This document shows, in pieces, positions 1-9,417 of a DNA stretch of 64,000 bases. Every line of letters starts with the position of its first letter. Positions within the stretch are counted from its first letter, which is position 1. Position numbers and translations under genes: made by a program. Below the pieces are notes generated by a model. That model worked only from the letters and a program-made list of their open reading frames with translations, was not told where the DNA came from and ran no database searches. This DNA is from Berkiella sp964496435 (GTDB lineage: Bacteria > Pseudomonadota > Gammaproteobacteria > Berkiellales > Berkiellaceae). Location of the stretch: assembly GCA_964496435.1 (NCBI GenBank), contig CAZBZP010000001.1:124001-188000 (forward strand). Direction: 5' to 3'.

Positions 1-1181
1 GCTTCGCGTAAAGTCCACTCGCCAATAGGGTTTATTAACTGCGTTTCTTCTGCGGCTGTAATAAAAAAGAAAGGTGATATATACCCTTTTTGCGGATGAT
101 TCCAACGAATGAGCGCCTCACACCCTATCATTTGATTATTTTTTAATTGAATTTGAGGTTGATAATAAAGTACAAATTCCTGATTTTCTAATGCGCGATG
201 TAGATCAGTAATGATATTACGTTTTACCTGTAACTGTTCTATCATGCCACGTTGGAAGAATTCATACTGATTTCTGGTATTGCTGGTTCTGTTAACGGCT
301 AATTGCGTATTACGGGTTAGCACTTCTGGTGTTTCACCATCATTTGGATAAAATGTAATACCAACACTCATGGTAACGAAGATATCATGCTCCAAAATGC
401 GATAGGGTACTGTGCATTTTTCTATCAATGATTGCACATAAGATGCCATCATTGAGGGCTCATGAATTTCAGGAGCAATGATACCAAACTCATTTTCACT
501 TATTCTTGCAACTGTCGTTTTGCCATCTGTAAAATCTAATAATCTATCCCTGAAGAGTTTAATAAACTCATCAGCAAGACGCTGATCATAAGTGTTAATA
601 ACTTCAAAGTAATCGTCCACGCGAATGATAAATACACCAAGCTTCTGGCGTGATTTTTTGGCATGGTTAATTTCCAATGCCATGTTTTGCTCAAAGATAA
701 TCTTATTAGGCAGCGCTGTAATTTCGTCTGTGGTTGTGCGGCGTTCTAATTCCTTTTCCGCTAATCTTCTTGCACTGATATCCATCGCAAATATACTGGT
801 AGATTCTGTCCCCATAGGCACAACAATCAAGGAATAATATGCGTCATTAAAGGCAATATCAATTATTTGATCTTTGCCTGAAAGTATTACTTGTCTGATT
901 ATTTCTCGCCATTCTGAGGGCAGCTTTTCATTTAGATTTACTTTCCAATGCACCATAATTGGAGCGCAAGCTGGATTGGCATAAATCAATTCGCCCAGTT
1001 TATTTACTCTCATGACAGGATTTGGATTTATTGCAGGATTATCCAATAATTCTGAATAGGCTTTTTCTTCTCTTGTTAAGCTAGATTCTAATGCCTTTTT
1101 TAGAATAATAACTAAATAACAACCCACGCCAAGGACTGCGAGCAAGACCAAACATGCAACTTGCCAAATAATGAGGCTCAC
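1..1181 (-). CDS. PAS-GGDEF-EAL signalling protein, C-terminus cut by window edge
   Basis: Cyclic-di-GMP type signalling protein, read by translating the reverse strand. It has an N-terminal membrane segment (about residues 2-27), a PAS-like region (about 40-125), a GGDEF-fold domain and the start of an EAL domain that runs out of the window. The GGDEF signature position reads SENEF after VARI, so the cyclase site is degenerate. The EAL motif (CEALIRW) is intact, so phosphodiesterase activity is possible, but most EAL catalytic residues lie outside the window. No ATG fits. The chosen start is GTG at 1181; TTG at 1190 is the alternative, just downstream of an in-frame stop. It is transcribed away from the Sel1 gene. 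Confidence 0.85.
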   Translation of the reverse strand, partial: MSLIIWQVACLVLLAVLGVGCYLVIILKKALESSLTREEKAYSELLDNPAINPNPVMRVNKLGELIYANPACAPIMVHWKVNLNEKLPSEWREIIRQVILSGKDQIIDIAFNDAYYSLIVVPMGTESTSIFAMDISARRLAEKELERRTTTDEITALPNKIIFEQNMALEINHAKKSRQKLGVFIIRVDDYFEVINTYDQRLADEFIKLFRDRLLDFTDGKTTVARISENEFGIIAPEIHEPSMMASYVQSLIEKCTVPYRILEHDIFVTMSVGITFYPNDGETPEVLTRNTQLAVNRTSNTRNQYEFFQRGMIEQLQVKRNIITDLHRALENQEFVLYYQPQIQLKNNQMIGCEALIRWNHPQKGYISPFFFITAAEETQLINPIGEWTLRE

Positions 1182-1303
1182 TGTATACAAATCCAGATTA
1201 ATTCATTATAAAGGTATATCATTTAGTAATTATAGGGGGTTTCGGTCTTAGTTTTCTCCTGTACACTAACAGGAGACCGTACATTTATTAAGTAGAGGGA
1301 TCT

Positions 1304-2599
1304 ATGCCAGTAAAACACTTCCTTAGCGCGACAATTCTTTTCATGACTCCTTTTATCAGCATGGCGAATACACAAGATACATCAGCAGCCAGAGCATGCC
1401 TCAATGAATATGAATTGAATCACTTTAGCACTGCCTTTGAAAAGTGCATGCCTTTAGCGCAAAACAAAGATCCCCTGGCTCAATATGCAGTAGCGATGAT
1501 GTATAAACGTGGCGTTGGGGTTAAGCAATCTCAAAGCGATGCTCTTCACTGGTTTACGCAGTCTGCCCAGGGTGGTTATGCTGCATCGCAGCTTAGAGTA
1601 GGCAAGATTTTAAGTACGGGTACACTTGCCCAAACAGATTATCAAAAAGCGGCTGAGTATTTTACAAAAGCGGCACTGCAGAATGATAAAGATGCGCAAT
1701 TTCTACTCGCTTTATGCTATGAAAATGGCATCGGTGTTAAACAAAGTTCACAAGAGGCCTTAACGTGGTATAACAAAGCCATCCAAAATGGACTTGATGC
1801 ACCTTTATTGAATGCGCTTTCTCAAAAAACAATCTCATCTAAAAAGCATGCAACAAAATCTGATTTTGTGACATTGAAATTAGCGGCAGAACAAGGCGAT
1901 TTCGATGCACAATATCAAGTCGCATTACATTATGTTAATGCCCAAGAGACCACCCAAGATGATGCACAAGCATTATACTGGCTACAAAAAGCGGCTGAAC
2001 AACAAAATACACAAGCCATGACCTATTTGGCATGGATGGCTATGCTGGGTCTGGGTATTCCACAAAATACAGCACAAGCCGTGCATTATTTTGTTAATGC
2101 GCACCAACCAGAAGAGTTGAAAGATACACCTATCTCTTTTGCGCCCTCACAAACACAAGTTGATGCCAAAGCCCGTGCCATTGCACTCTATGAGCAGGGA
2201 ATTGATTTATTAGAACGCCATGAAGATAGCGCGTCGATTAAATTGGCTATCAATCTGCTTGAACAAGCAGCCAAAAGTAATAATGCCCAAGCCCAAGCAA
2301 AACTTGCCCACTGTTATCAAACCGGTGAATGGGTAATCCAAAATAAAGAAAAAGCAGCGAAATACTATGAAAAGGCGGCAAGGAATGGAAATTCCGAAGC
2401 ACAATATAAGCTTGGTTGGATATATTTTAATGGGGATGGCGTCAGTAAGAATGTCGCGCAATCCTATTATTGGTTCAATCTAGCCTCTGCCTATGGCGGC
2501 GCAAGAGCTAAAAGTGCGAAAAACTTTGTGCTTTCGCAAATGGATGCAAATCAATTGGCAACAGCCGAAAAACTGAGCGGGCAAATAGCAAAAAAATGA
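1304..2599 (+). CDS. Secreted Sel1-repeat (SLR/TPR-like) protein
   Basis: A 431-residue protein with a signal peptide (about residues 1-21, ending SMA), then tandem Sel1-like repeats of about 36 residues with the AxYxLAxxYxxGxGVxxxxxxAxxWFxKAAxxG pattern. Clear copies start near residues 58, 95, 130, 200, 320 and 365. Sel1 repeats form alpha-solenoids that hold protein partners; in Legionella, LpnE, EnhC and LidL carry them and affect host entry or trafficking. No catalytic domain is visible, so it is probably a periplasmic or exported scaffold. An AGAGGGA ribosome site precedes the ATG. It overlaps the next gene by ATGA, so the two are probably translated together. Confidence 0.85.
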   Translation: MPVKHFLSATILFMTPFISMANTQDTSAARACLNEYELNHFSTAFEKCMPLAQNKDPLAQYAVAMMYKRGVGVKQSQSDALHWFTQSAQGGYAASQLRVGKILSTGTLAQTDYQKAAEYFTKAALQNDKDAQFLLALCYENGIGVKQSSQEALTWYNKAIQNGLDAPLLNALSQKTISSKKHATKSDFVTLKLAAEQGDFDAQYQVALHYVNAQETTQDDAQALYWLQKAAEQQNTQAMTYLAWMAMLGLGIPQNTAQAVHYFVNAHQPEELKDTPISFAPSQTQVDAKARAIALYEQGIDLLERHEDSASIKLAINLLEQAAKSNNAQAQAKLAHCYQTGEWVIQNKEKAAKYYEKAARNGNSEAQYKLGWIYFNGDGVSKNVAQSYYWFNLASAYGGARAKSAKNFVLSQMDANQLATAEKLSGQIAKK

Positions 2600-3525
2600 A
2601 AGAACTACATCACCATACCCCACTACTTGAATCCCATGCGTTGAGTGCACTTACTCAACGCAAGATATATTTAAAATATGAAGCGCTACAGCCAAGCGGT
2701 TCTTTCAAAGATAGAGGGGTTGGTGCATTGTGTTTGCATTATGCAAAACAAAAAGTCAATGGCTTTATTTGCTCTTCTGGCGGTAATGCAGGCATGAGCG
2801 TGGCCTATGCCAGCAAAATGCTTAATATTCCTGCAAAAGTTATCATTCCTAATTCAACACCCGCTATCATGAAAGATAAACTCAATGCGGAAAGTGCTGA
2901 GGTTATTATAGAAGGTGAAAATTGGGATGCTGCAGATAAACTTGCGCAATCCTTAGCAAAAGAACTAGGTTATGCATACATTCCTCCTTTTGATCATCCT
3001 GTTATTTGGCAAGGTTATGTTTCTCTCATAGAAGAACTAAAGCAAGATAATGTTAAACCAGATGCCATTATTGTTTCTGTAGGCGGTGGTGGCCTTTTTA
3101 GTGGTCTTATCCAAGGTCTACACAGCATTGGTTGGCAGGATGTCGCCATCATAACAGCAGAAACAAATGGTGCAGCATCACTCGCTGAATCCGTTAAACA
3201 AAAGCAGCGCGTTAAACTTGATAAAATTAATACTGTTGCCGTTACTTTGGGGGCAAAGCAAATATGCCAACAAGCCTATGAATGGACGCAAAATCACCCT
3301 GTTTACCCGCAAACTGTGAGCGACAAAGAAGCCGTACATGCCTGTTTAGCGTTCGCTGATGATCACCGCTTATTAGTAGAACCTGCCTGCGGCGCCTCAT
3401 TAGCTTTATTGTATGAAAATTACCCGGTTATCGAAAAATTTAGCAATATTGTCGTCATTGTCTGCGGTGGTAGCGGCGTGAATCGTGCACTTTTAGCAAA
3501 TTGGCAAAAGCAATTTGATTTGTGA
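2596..3525 (+). CDS. PLP-dependent serine/threonine dehydratase family protein
   Basis: Fold-type II PLP enzyme of 309 residues. The Schiff-base lysine is K38 in SGSFKDRG, followed by the substrate loop SSGGNAGMS, the phosphate-binding glycine loop VGGGGLFSGL, and a C-terminal CGGSGVN that contacts the pyridine nitrogen. There is no C-terminal ACT or regulatory domain. The EPACGASLALLYE segment resembles the short eukaryotic-type L-serine dehydratases more than IlvA. Likely reaction: serine or threonine to a 2-oxo acid plus ammonia. The start overlaps the stop of the Sel1 gene by 4 bp. Amino-acid breakdown of this kind fits an intracellular bacterium feeding on host serine, but that is inference. 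Confidence 0.85.
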   Translation: MKELHHHTPLLESHALSALTQRKIYLKYEALQPSGSFKDRGVGALCLHYAKQKVNGFICSSGGNAGMSVAYASKMLNIPAKVIIPNSTPAIMKDKLNAESAEVIIEGENWDAADKLAQSLAKELGYAYIPPFDHPVIWQGYVSLIEELKQDNVKPDAIIVSVGGGGLFSGLIQGLHSIGWQDVAIITAETNGAASLAESVKQKQRVKLDKINTVAVTLGAKQICQQAYEWTQNHPVYPQTVSDKEAVHACLAFADDHRLLVEPACGASLALLYENYPVIEKFSNIVVIVCGGSGVNRALLANWQKQFDL

Positions 3526-3655
3526 ATGAATTAAGCTTAATCCCCTGCGGTAGAAATTCTCGACATTACATATAAGTTATCTTTGTTACAATCCCCCATT
3601 ATCCCTTCATACTCACTGAAGGGCAACAAAGTTGTGCAGATACATGGGGTAAATT

Positions 3656-5671
3656 ATGAAACGTGGCGCAGAATCAAATCAAAAACGAGCAAGCAAAAAG
3701 CCGAAAGTAATCAATTATAACTCTGCCATGCGCAAAGTTGCTAAGGGTGATTATGCAGAGTTCCAAGAATTTCTTAATCAGAATAATAGTTCAATTTATG
3801 AACTTACTTTCCATGAAAAATCTACCAAAAAGGAAAGATTTGCAATACTAGAACATTTTGCACAAGCAATTTGTGGCACACCTGTCATTGAACTTATTGT
3901 TAACAATTATCTCTTTAAAGAAATAGATACATTATCTGAAGAAGATTTTATCGCTTCATTAGGGAAAACAAAGATACAAACTATCACCTACAAAGACTTT
4001 ATACGTCCAATATGTAACTCGAGAGAGGAAGCGAATCAAACAAAGTTTGATAAGCTAATAGCACTTTCAAAAGCGCCTTCAAGTTGTTTATCTTCTTTGG
4101 AAATATTTATTCACAGAGATGCCATGTTATCTAAAAATATATTGTTAAGTTTAGCGGACTCCAAATTAGAGACATTGAGAAGTGAATTTAACATCTCCAA
4201 ATATGGACAAGCTGAAGCACTTGCTTTAGCTATTAAATTATCATCGATTAAATTTCTTGAAATTAAAGATGAGAATTATGTATTAAATGATAATGCTGGA
4301 ACACTTGCCATCATTAATTTAATTGCAGGCTTAAACGGGTCAAGATTACAATCCTTGCGCATGCCCAATTTTATGTTACCGATATCAGGGGCAATAAAGC
4401 TAATTGGAGAATTAGTTAATACAAATATAACAGATCTTGAAATTTCAATCGTCAATCAAACTACTAGCAATCATCTAAATTTTCAGAATTCTATTGCGAT
4501 GAGTGAAAATGAGCTTAACGACCTCATAGAAACTCTAAAAAAATCTTCATTACAGAAATTGACGATATGGGGTGATTTTGATCAAGAGCACGTCGCAAGA
4601 ATTTTAGATGCATTAAAAGACTCGCCAACATTACGAGAAATTGAGCTACAAAGCGACAGAATTGACCCACAGAAAATTATAAGCATTGCATCCTCTATTC
4701 AAAGCGGCAACTACACTTCTGTTGGTTTATCTCATTGCAAATTTGATTTGGAGAGTATCAAACAATTCTCTCAATCAATTTATCGCTTGAAAAAATTGAA
4801 ATTATCGCATTGTACTTATATGCGAGCTGAAGCAATAGACGATTTAGCAATGGGTGTCATGGCCTTCGGTGGCTTTGTAGGAAATCCTGAGTCTTGCAAG
4901 TTGCTGAGCCTCTTATTTCAAGGGATCTGCAATTCCAGCATTCAATATCTTTCACTTAATGGCCACAATACAGTAGGATTGTCCCTTGATGAATCAGATT
5001 CACTGATGCAGATTTTGAAGCGTTCTCAAGTAACTAGGCTTAATTTAGAAATTTTCAACCCAAGCGAAGAGGCCATTAAGGATTTTAATTTGCAATCAAA
5101 CATCCACAGAACTTCATTTAAAACACATGAAGTGGATCCTCATGATAACCTCATCTTAAGAGATAGACGTTGGACAAGTACCCTTGTGCCCTACTATCTA
5201 CAAAAAGCTGCTACGAAAGTCATCGATAATGAGTCCCTAGCTTGCCCACTGCAAGCAGATGAATATCACTATGATGCTAGTAAATATATGCAAAGAAAAG
5301 ATATTGCAAGCGAAATTAAAGCAGCGCCCAAACACAAACGATTGCATGAAACAGTATTTTCGGTAGAGTTGTTCATTGCATTAGGCAGAATGGGAGTTGT
5401 TGATGTACAAAAATTAATTCTGGGCTTTTTACCTTCCATGAATATAGAGCATACACTTAAATTTATTCCAAAATCTATAGTACATTCAACACTGGGTATT
5501 ACTGAGCACAGCAAAGATATAGCGGACGCTCAAATGGAACTTGATGCAGCAAGGGAGCGATTGGTGGTGGCCCAGAAAGACATGCTTAGCGCATATAGCA
5601 AATTTGCACAAACAAAAAACAACAAACACCAAGAACAGCAGAATAATTTCCGGACTTTATTTAAGTTCTAA
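3656..5671 (+). CDS. Leucine-rich-repeat protein with N-terminal bipartite nuclear localisation signal; candidate effector
   Basis: A 671-residue protein with no recognised enzyme domain. The N-terminus has K2-R3, ten residues, then KKPKV (14-18), the classical bipartite nuclear import layout with an SV40-like second half. From about residue 140 to 480 there are irregular RNI/LRR-type repeats (LETLRSEF, IKFLEIKD, LQSLRMPN, ITDLEIS, LQKLTIWG, LREIELQS, LKKLKLSH, IQYLSLNG, VTRLNLEI). The last 50 residues are charged and likely coiled coil. There is no signal peptide and the gene stands alone. A GGGG ribosome site precedes the ATG. The likely role is a secreted protein that enters the host nucleus and binds a partner; the function is unknown. 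Confidence 0.75.
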   Translation: MKRGAESNQKRASKKPKVINYNSAMRKVAKGDYAEFQEFLNQNNSSIYELTFHEKSTKKERFAILEHFAQAICGTPVIELIVNNYLFKEIDTLSEEDFIASLGKTKIQTITYKDFIRPICNSREEANQTKFDKLIALSKAPSSCLSSLEIFIHRDAMLSKNILLSLADSKLETLRSEFNISKYGQAEALALAIKLSSIKFLEIKDENYVLNDNAGTLAIINLIAGLNGSRLQSLRMPNFMLPISGAIKLIGELVNTNITDLEISIVNQTTSNHLNFQNSIAMSENELNDLIETLKKSSLQKLTIWGDFDQEHVARILDALKDSPTLREIELQSDRIDPQKIISIASSIQSGNYTSVGLSHCKFDLESIKQFSQSIYRLKKLKLSHCTYMRAEAIDDLAMGVMAFGGFVGNPESCKLLSLLFQGICNSSIQYLSLNGHNTVGLSLDESDSLMQILKRSQVTRLNLEIFNPSEEAIKDFNLQSNIHRTSFKTHEVDPHDNLILRDRRWTSTLVPYYLQKAATKVIDNESLACPLQADEYHYDASKYMQRKDIASEIKAAPKHKRLHETVFSVELFIALGRMGVVDVQKLILGFLPSMNIEHTLKFIPKSIVHSTLGITEHSKDIADAQMELDAARERLVVAQKDMLSAYSKFAQTKNNKHQEQQNNFRTLFKF

Positions 5672-5681
5672 AAAACATATA

Positions 5682-5710
5682 AAGGTGATTACTTTTAGGG
5701 TAATCACCTT
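5682..5710. terminator. Perfect 11-bp hairpin after the LRR gene
   Basis: Arms 5682-5692 and 5700-5710 pair perfectly around a 7-nt loop. There is no T-run on the plus side, while the minus side runs into Ts. It is placed 10 bases after the LRR stop codon and is probably a 3'-end hairpin. Confidence 0.6.
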
Positions 5711-5864
5711 GCTCTTATTCAAGCAACTACACGCATTCAGCGCCCTTTATCTTAAAAATGCAGGCTAAATAACTAAACTATTTCTCTTTTTTGCAATATT
5801 CTTGCTACAATCCCTTGACCCTATTGTTACAGCATACTTTATCTTAATAACAAGAGGATAAACA

Positions 5865-6818
5865 ATGAACCAATGGTATGTAAAAGAATTAAGCGAAATC
5901 ACGCAAGTATCGGTGCAAACTTTGCACCATTATGACCGTATTGGTTTGCTTAAGCCATCGATGAGACTTGCCAATGGTTATCGTTTGTACTCTGAAGGGG
6001 ATTTATTAAAACTTCAGCAAATTATTGCTTTAAAGTTCTTTGGTTTTGAGCTAAATCAAATTAAAAATCTGATTGATGAGAATGTCGATATTATTGAACA
6101 CTTCAGCATTCAAGCACGTTTTTTAGAAGAAAAAGCACAAGCTTTAAGTGCTGCAAGCCAAACATTAAAGAAAATAATAGCTGAAAATAGTCAAGATAAA
6201 TCCCTACATTGGAAAAATGTTATTAAATTAATTGAGGTATATCGTATGGCACAACAGCTTGAAAAAACATGGGCCGGGAAAATTTTCACATCTGAAGAAT
6301 TAAAAACTTATGCTAATTTTGAGCATGATTTGAAACAACGCTACTCCCAAGAAGAAATGCTGAATATAGAAAAGCAATGGGCCAAAATAACTAAAGATGT
6401 CTCTGATAATTTGAGCCAAGATCCTACAAGTGCTTTTGGTATCGCCTTGGGGAAACGTTGTATGAATTGGGTCAATGCTTATTATGGCAAAAAATATGCT
6501 GCCCTTAGAAACATTATTTGGGAAAAAGGATTTAAACAAAATGCAATTGATGAGGCCACAATATCAAAAGATGTTTTCTCTTGGTTAGACCAAGCCATCT
6601 CAGCCTATTTTCGTTCACGTATCATTCATGTGCTCAGTTTGGTTGATAAAGAATCTCACAATAGCGTTATCAAACAATGGGAAGCATTATTAACAGAAAT
6701 GCATGGGGATGATACTAAAGGGAATGAGGATGTTTTTGAAGCGATTTTGAAAAATGATAACATTAGCCAAAATGCAAAGGATTTTGTGCAGCAATATAGG
6801 CTGCAATATTCTTCTTAA
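5865..6818 (+). CDS. MerR-family regulator with TipAS-like C-terminal domain
   Basis: Transcription activator of 317 residues. Residues 4-72 form the MerR winged helix (VKELSEITQVSVQTLHHYDR, then GYRLYS and a long dimerisation helix). The helical C-terminal part (about 140-315) resembles the TipAS antibiotic-binding domain of TipA-type regulators, which sense drugs and switch on efflux or their own gene. It stands alone, with a good AAGAGGA ribosome site. No efflux gene adjoins it; the nearest pump is about 48 kb away. The ligand is unknown. Confidence 0.85.
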   Translation: MNQWYVKELSEITQVSVQTLHHYDRIGLLKPSMRLANGYRLYSEGDLLKLQQIIALKFFGFELNQIKNLIDENVDIIEHFSIQARFLEEKAQALSAASQTLKKIIAENSQDKSLHWKNVIKLIEVYRMAQQLEKTWAGKIFTSEELKTYANFEHDLKQRYSQEEMLNIEKQWAKITKDVSDNLSQDPTSAFGIALGKRCMNWVNAYYGKKYAALRNIIWEKGFKQNAIDEATISKDVFSWLDQAISAYFRSRIIHVLSLVDKESHNSVIKQWEALLTEMHGDDTKGNEDVFEAILKNDNISQNAKDFVQQYRLQYSS

Positions 6819-6885
6819 GCATCCTCATGAATTCTACACTTGCATATTAAAGAAGTTCTCATTCAGGTATACACCACATTCTAAA

Positions 6886-6917
6886 GCGTCTATTTGGAGC
6901 ACACTCCAAATAGACGC
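6886..6917. terminator. Perfect 14-bp hairpin with 4-nt loop
   Basis: Arms 6886-6899 and 6904-6917 are exact complements around CACA, followed by AAATAT. It lies 68 bases past the MerR stop and just before the promoter of the next gene. It is most likely a terminator lacking a T-run. A protein-binding palindrome is also possible. Confidence 0.55.
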
Positions 6918-6924
6918 AAATATC

Positions 6925-6957
6925 TTGACTTTCAGCTAAATAGCATTGCTGTATAAT
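6925..6957 (+). promoter_or_regulatory. Possible sigma-70 promoter of the membrane protein gene
   Basis: A perfect TATAAT at 6952-6957 lies 33 bases before the start codon. The nearest -35-like hexamer, TTGACT (6925-6930), is 21 bases away, longer than the usual 16-18, so the -35 assignment is doubtful. Confidence 0.4.
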
Positions 6958-6990
6958 TAGCGGTCCTTTAACCGCGAGAGGGTTTGCTAA

Positions 6991-7983
6991 ATGTTTGCGT
7001 TTTTTCAAAAATTATATTATAAAGCTGAAGATTTCATGTTCGAAATTGCACACTATCATCCCCTTGTTCTTTTAAGTGCACCTGCTTCAATGTTGGCATT
7101 AGGAACCGCTTATTCCCTATTCACTGCAGGCTTTTCTTTGTTGGCTACTGTAGCGGGTTCTTTTGGCATTGTTAGCCTTAGCATGGCTACTGCGTTTCGC
7201 TTATTTCCTGATTTTCGTGCACATGTTTTTAAAGCAGTCGACGATCTTATTCATCCGCCTGTTCCTGTCATTCTGCCAGAAACCGTGGCATCAGTAGATA
7301 AAACTGCTGAATTAAAAGGTGCGCTTCATTCCTTAGAAAATTTAAAAAATGAAGGTGACATTAAAGATATCAAATCAGCATTAAAGAAAGTATTTGAGCT
7401 GCGCTCTTATAATAATGCAATGGCAACCGAAGAATATGAGCTACGCTGGGAAGCCTTAAAAGATAAGGTGGAAAATCTTAGCAAAGATTCAAATGAGATA
7501 AAACAGAATCCAGAAAAATTAAAAGAATGGCATACCTTAGTGCTTGAAACCGCTATTCTGGATGATGCCCTTTTGGCAAGATTAGAGCATTCACTCAAAG
7601 AACAAAATGAGCCTGTTTCAACTGAAAATGTGAGTAGATTGCTCGTTGATCAATCCAAACCCTATGCTTTTCGTTTTATCAATGATTCACTAAGCAGTAT
7701 TTATCTTTCATTGAGAAACGCTTCATCCATAAGCCATGGGTTCGATGCGACAGGACCAATACAACGTTTAACCTTCCCACAAGATGAGGCATTTTATCAA
7801 AAGGGTAACCTTCTAAATGATGCCAGAAAAATATATAACTGCTTTATGAAGCATGGCTTTTATCAACGCTATGGTAACAAAGCATTTAAATATCAGTTGT
7901 TAAGCAGCCATCCAAATGGTGATCAACGTTTTGAGCTTTATACCCAAAAAGACAGTAAAAAGAATCGTGGATTTTTTGGATAG
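6991..7983 (+). CDS. Unknown membrane-anchored protein
   Basis: A 330-residue protein I do not recognise. Residues 25-45 and 48-68 form two hydrophobic segments with a short turn, so the N-terminus is a membrane hairpin. The rest is soluble, with a charged helical part (about 105-215) and a C-terminal part rich in aromatic residues. GAGAGGG stands before the ATG. It has its own promoter-like -10 and ends at a strong shared terminator, so it is a single-gene unit. No enzyme motif is visible. Confidence 0.7.
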   Translation: MFAFFQKLYYKAEDFMFEIAHYHPLVLLSAPASMLALGTAYSLFTAGFSLLATVAGSFGIVSLSMATAFRLFPDFRAHVFKAVDDLIHPPVPVILPETVASVDKTAELKGALHSLENLKNEGDIKDIKSALKKVFELRSYNNAMATEEYELRWEALKDKVENLSKDSNEIKQNPEKLKEWHTLVLETAILDDALLARLEHSLKEQNEPVSTENVSRLLVDQSKPYAFRFINDSLSSIYLSLRNASSISHGFDATGPIQRLTFPQDEAFYQKGNLLNDARKIYNCFMKHGFYQRYGNKAFKYQLLSSHPNGDQRFELYTQKDSKKNRGFFG

Positions 7984-7992
7984 GAATAAAAT

Positions 7993-8026
7993 AACATTGA
8001 GATCAGCTATCTGATCTCAATGTTTT
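7993..8026. terminator. Bidirectional terminator between convergent genes
   Basis: A perfect 14-bp stem (7993-8006 with 8011-8024) closes a CTAT loop, with TT after it on the plus side and A-rich sequence before it giving Ts on the minus side. It sits between the unknown membrane protein gene and pmbA. Confidence 0.85.
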
Positions 8027-8027
8027 A

Positions 8028-9383
8028 TCAAACACCTGCTAGGGTCATTTCTTCAATTAATAATGAACCTGACTGGATACTACCTCTGGTATCAATATCA
8101 TTGCCCACAGCAACAAGCTGTTTAAACATATTTTGTAAATTGCCAGCAATCGTAATTTCATGGACTGGATATTGAATTTCACCGTTCTCAACCCAAAAAC
8201 CGGCAGCGCCGCGAGAGTAATCCCCTGTGACCAAGTTAATGCCTTGCCCCATCACTTCTGTCACCACAAGACCACGCCCCATGGTTTTTAAAAGGCTTTC
8301 AAAGTCGCCAGCAGTTGGGCTAACAAATATATTATGGGTGCCACCAGCATTAGCTGTGTTCGGCAAATTTAACTTGCGAGCTGAGTAAGCACTTAAAATA
8401 TAATTAGCGATAACACCCTCTTTTACCAAATCCTTATCCTGAGTTGCCACCCCATCACTATCAAAGGGCGCACTACCAATACCGCCTAAAATATGTGGCC
8501 TTTCAATAATGTTGATATTGTCTGCAAAGATTTTCTTGTGTAAGGAGTCTATTAAAAAGCTCGACTTTCTGAATAATCTCCCCCCCGAAATGGCTGAGAG
8601 AAAATGACCAATAAAGCCTGATGCAATCGTATGATGAAATAAAACAGGCACACGTTGCGTGGGCAATTTTTTCGCACTGAGTCTTTTTAAAGCCCGCGTT
8701 GCGGCGTCAACACCAACACTTTCAGGTTTATTAAGAAACTCTCTTTGTCTTGATACGGTGTATTGATAGTCTCTTTCCATACCCTGCACATCCTGTGCTA
8801 TCACCATGCACGATAAGCTATGGCGGGAAGTAGGATATGAGCCTAAAAATCCATGGCTATTGGCATACACATGTAAGCCTTGTGAACTTGCCAAGGTAGC
8901 GCCTTCGCTGTTCTTTATCTTTTTATCAAGCGATAAAGCACTTTTTTCGCACGTTTTTGCGATAGCAACAGCTTCATCAACGGTGAGATCCCAGGGATGG
9001 TATAAATCAAGGGCTTTGATTTCCTTGGCCATTTCGTTTTTATCTGCCAAGCCCGCGTAAGGATCTGCTTCCGTTAATTTGGCTAATTGGCATGCCGCTT
9101 TAACCGTTGATTCTAAAGATGCCAAGCTAATATCGGTGGTGCTTGCCGAACCTTTTTGCTTACCAAAATAGACAGTGACGCCAACAGCTTTATCACGATT
9201 AAATTCTAAGGTTTCCACTTCATCTAAACGTACGGTTACGTTTAAACCAATAGAAGCATGCAAAGCGACTTCAGCTTGGTCAGCACCCATTTTAGAGGCA
9301 ATAATTAACATATCTTTTGCAAGCTGCTGATATTGTGATTCATTCACAAAATCGCCTAATTGACTGGGTAATGCTTTATCCAT
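8028..9383 (-). CDS. pmbA: PmbA/TldE, inactive partner of the TldD/E metalloprotease
   Basis: A 451-residue protein, close to the 450 of E. coli PmbA. It matches the family along its length (CMVIAQDVQGMERDY, GGRLFRKSSFLIDSL, GDYSRGAAGFWVENGEI near the C-terminus). TldE lacks the HExxxH zinc site found in TldD, and none is seen here. With TldD it forms a heterodimer that degrades unfolded peptides and matures modified peptides such as microcin B17. It lies 34 bases downstream of tldD on the same strand, with a GAAGAGG ribosome site. The yjgA gene found between the two in Pseudomonas is absent. Confidence 0.95.
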   Translation of the reverse strand: MDKALPSQLGDFVNESQYQQLAKDMLIIASKMGADQAEVALHASIGLNVTVRLDEVETLEFNRDKAVGVTVYFGKQKGSASTTDISLASLESTVKAACQLAKLTEADPYAGLADKNEMAKEIKALDLYHPWDLTVDEAVAIAKTCEKSALSLDKKIKNSEGATLASSQGLHVYANSHGFLGSYPTSRHSLSCMVIAQDVQGMERDYQYTVSRQREFLNKPESVGVDAATRALKRLSAKKLPTQRVPVLFHHTIASGFIGHFLSAISGGRLFRKSSFLIDSLHKKIFADNINIIERPHILGGIGSAPFDSDGVATQDKDLVKEGVIANYILSAYSARKLNLPNTANAGGTHNIFVSPTAGDFESLLKTMGRGLVVTEVMGQGINLVTGDYSRGAAGFWVENGEIQYPVHEITIAGNLQNMFKQLVAVGNDIDTRGSIQSGSLLIEEMTLAGV

Positions 9384-9417
9384 TTAATGCCTCTTCAATA
9401 TTCTTATCGTTTCTGAT

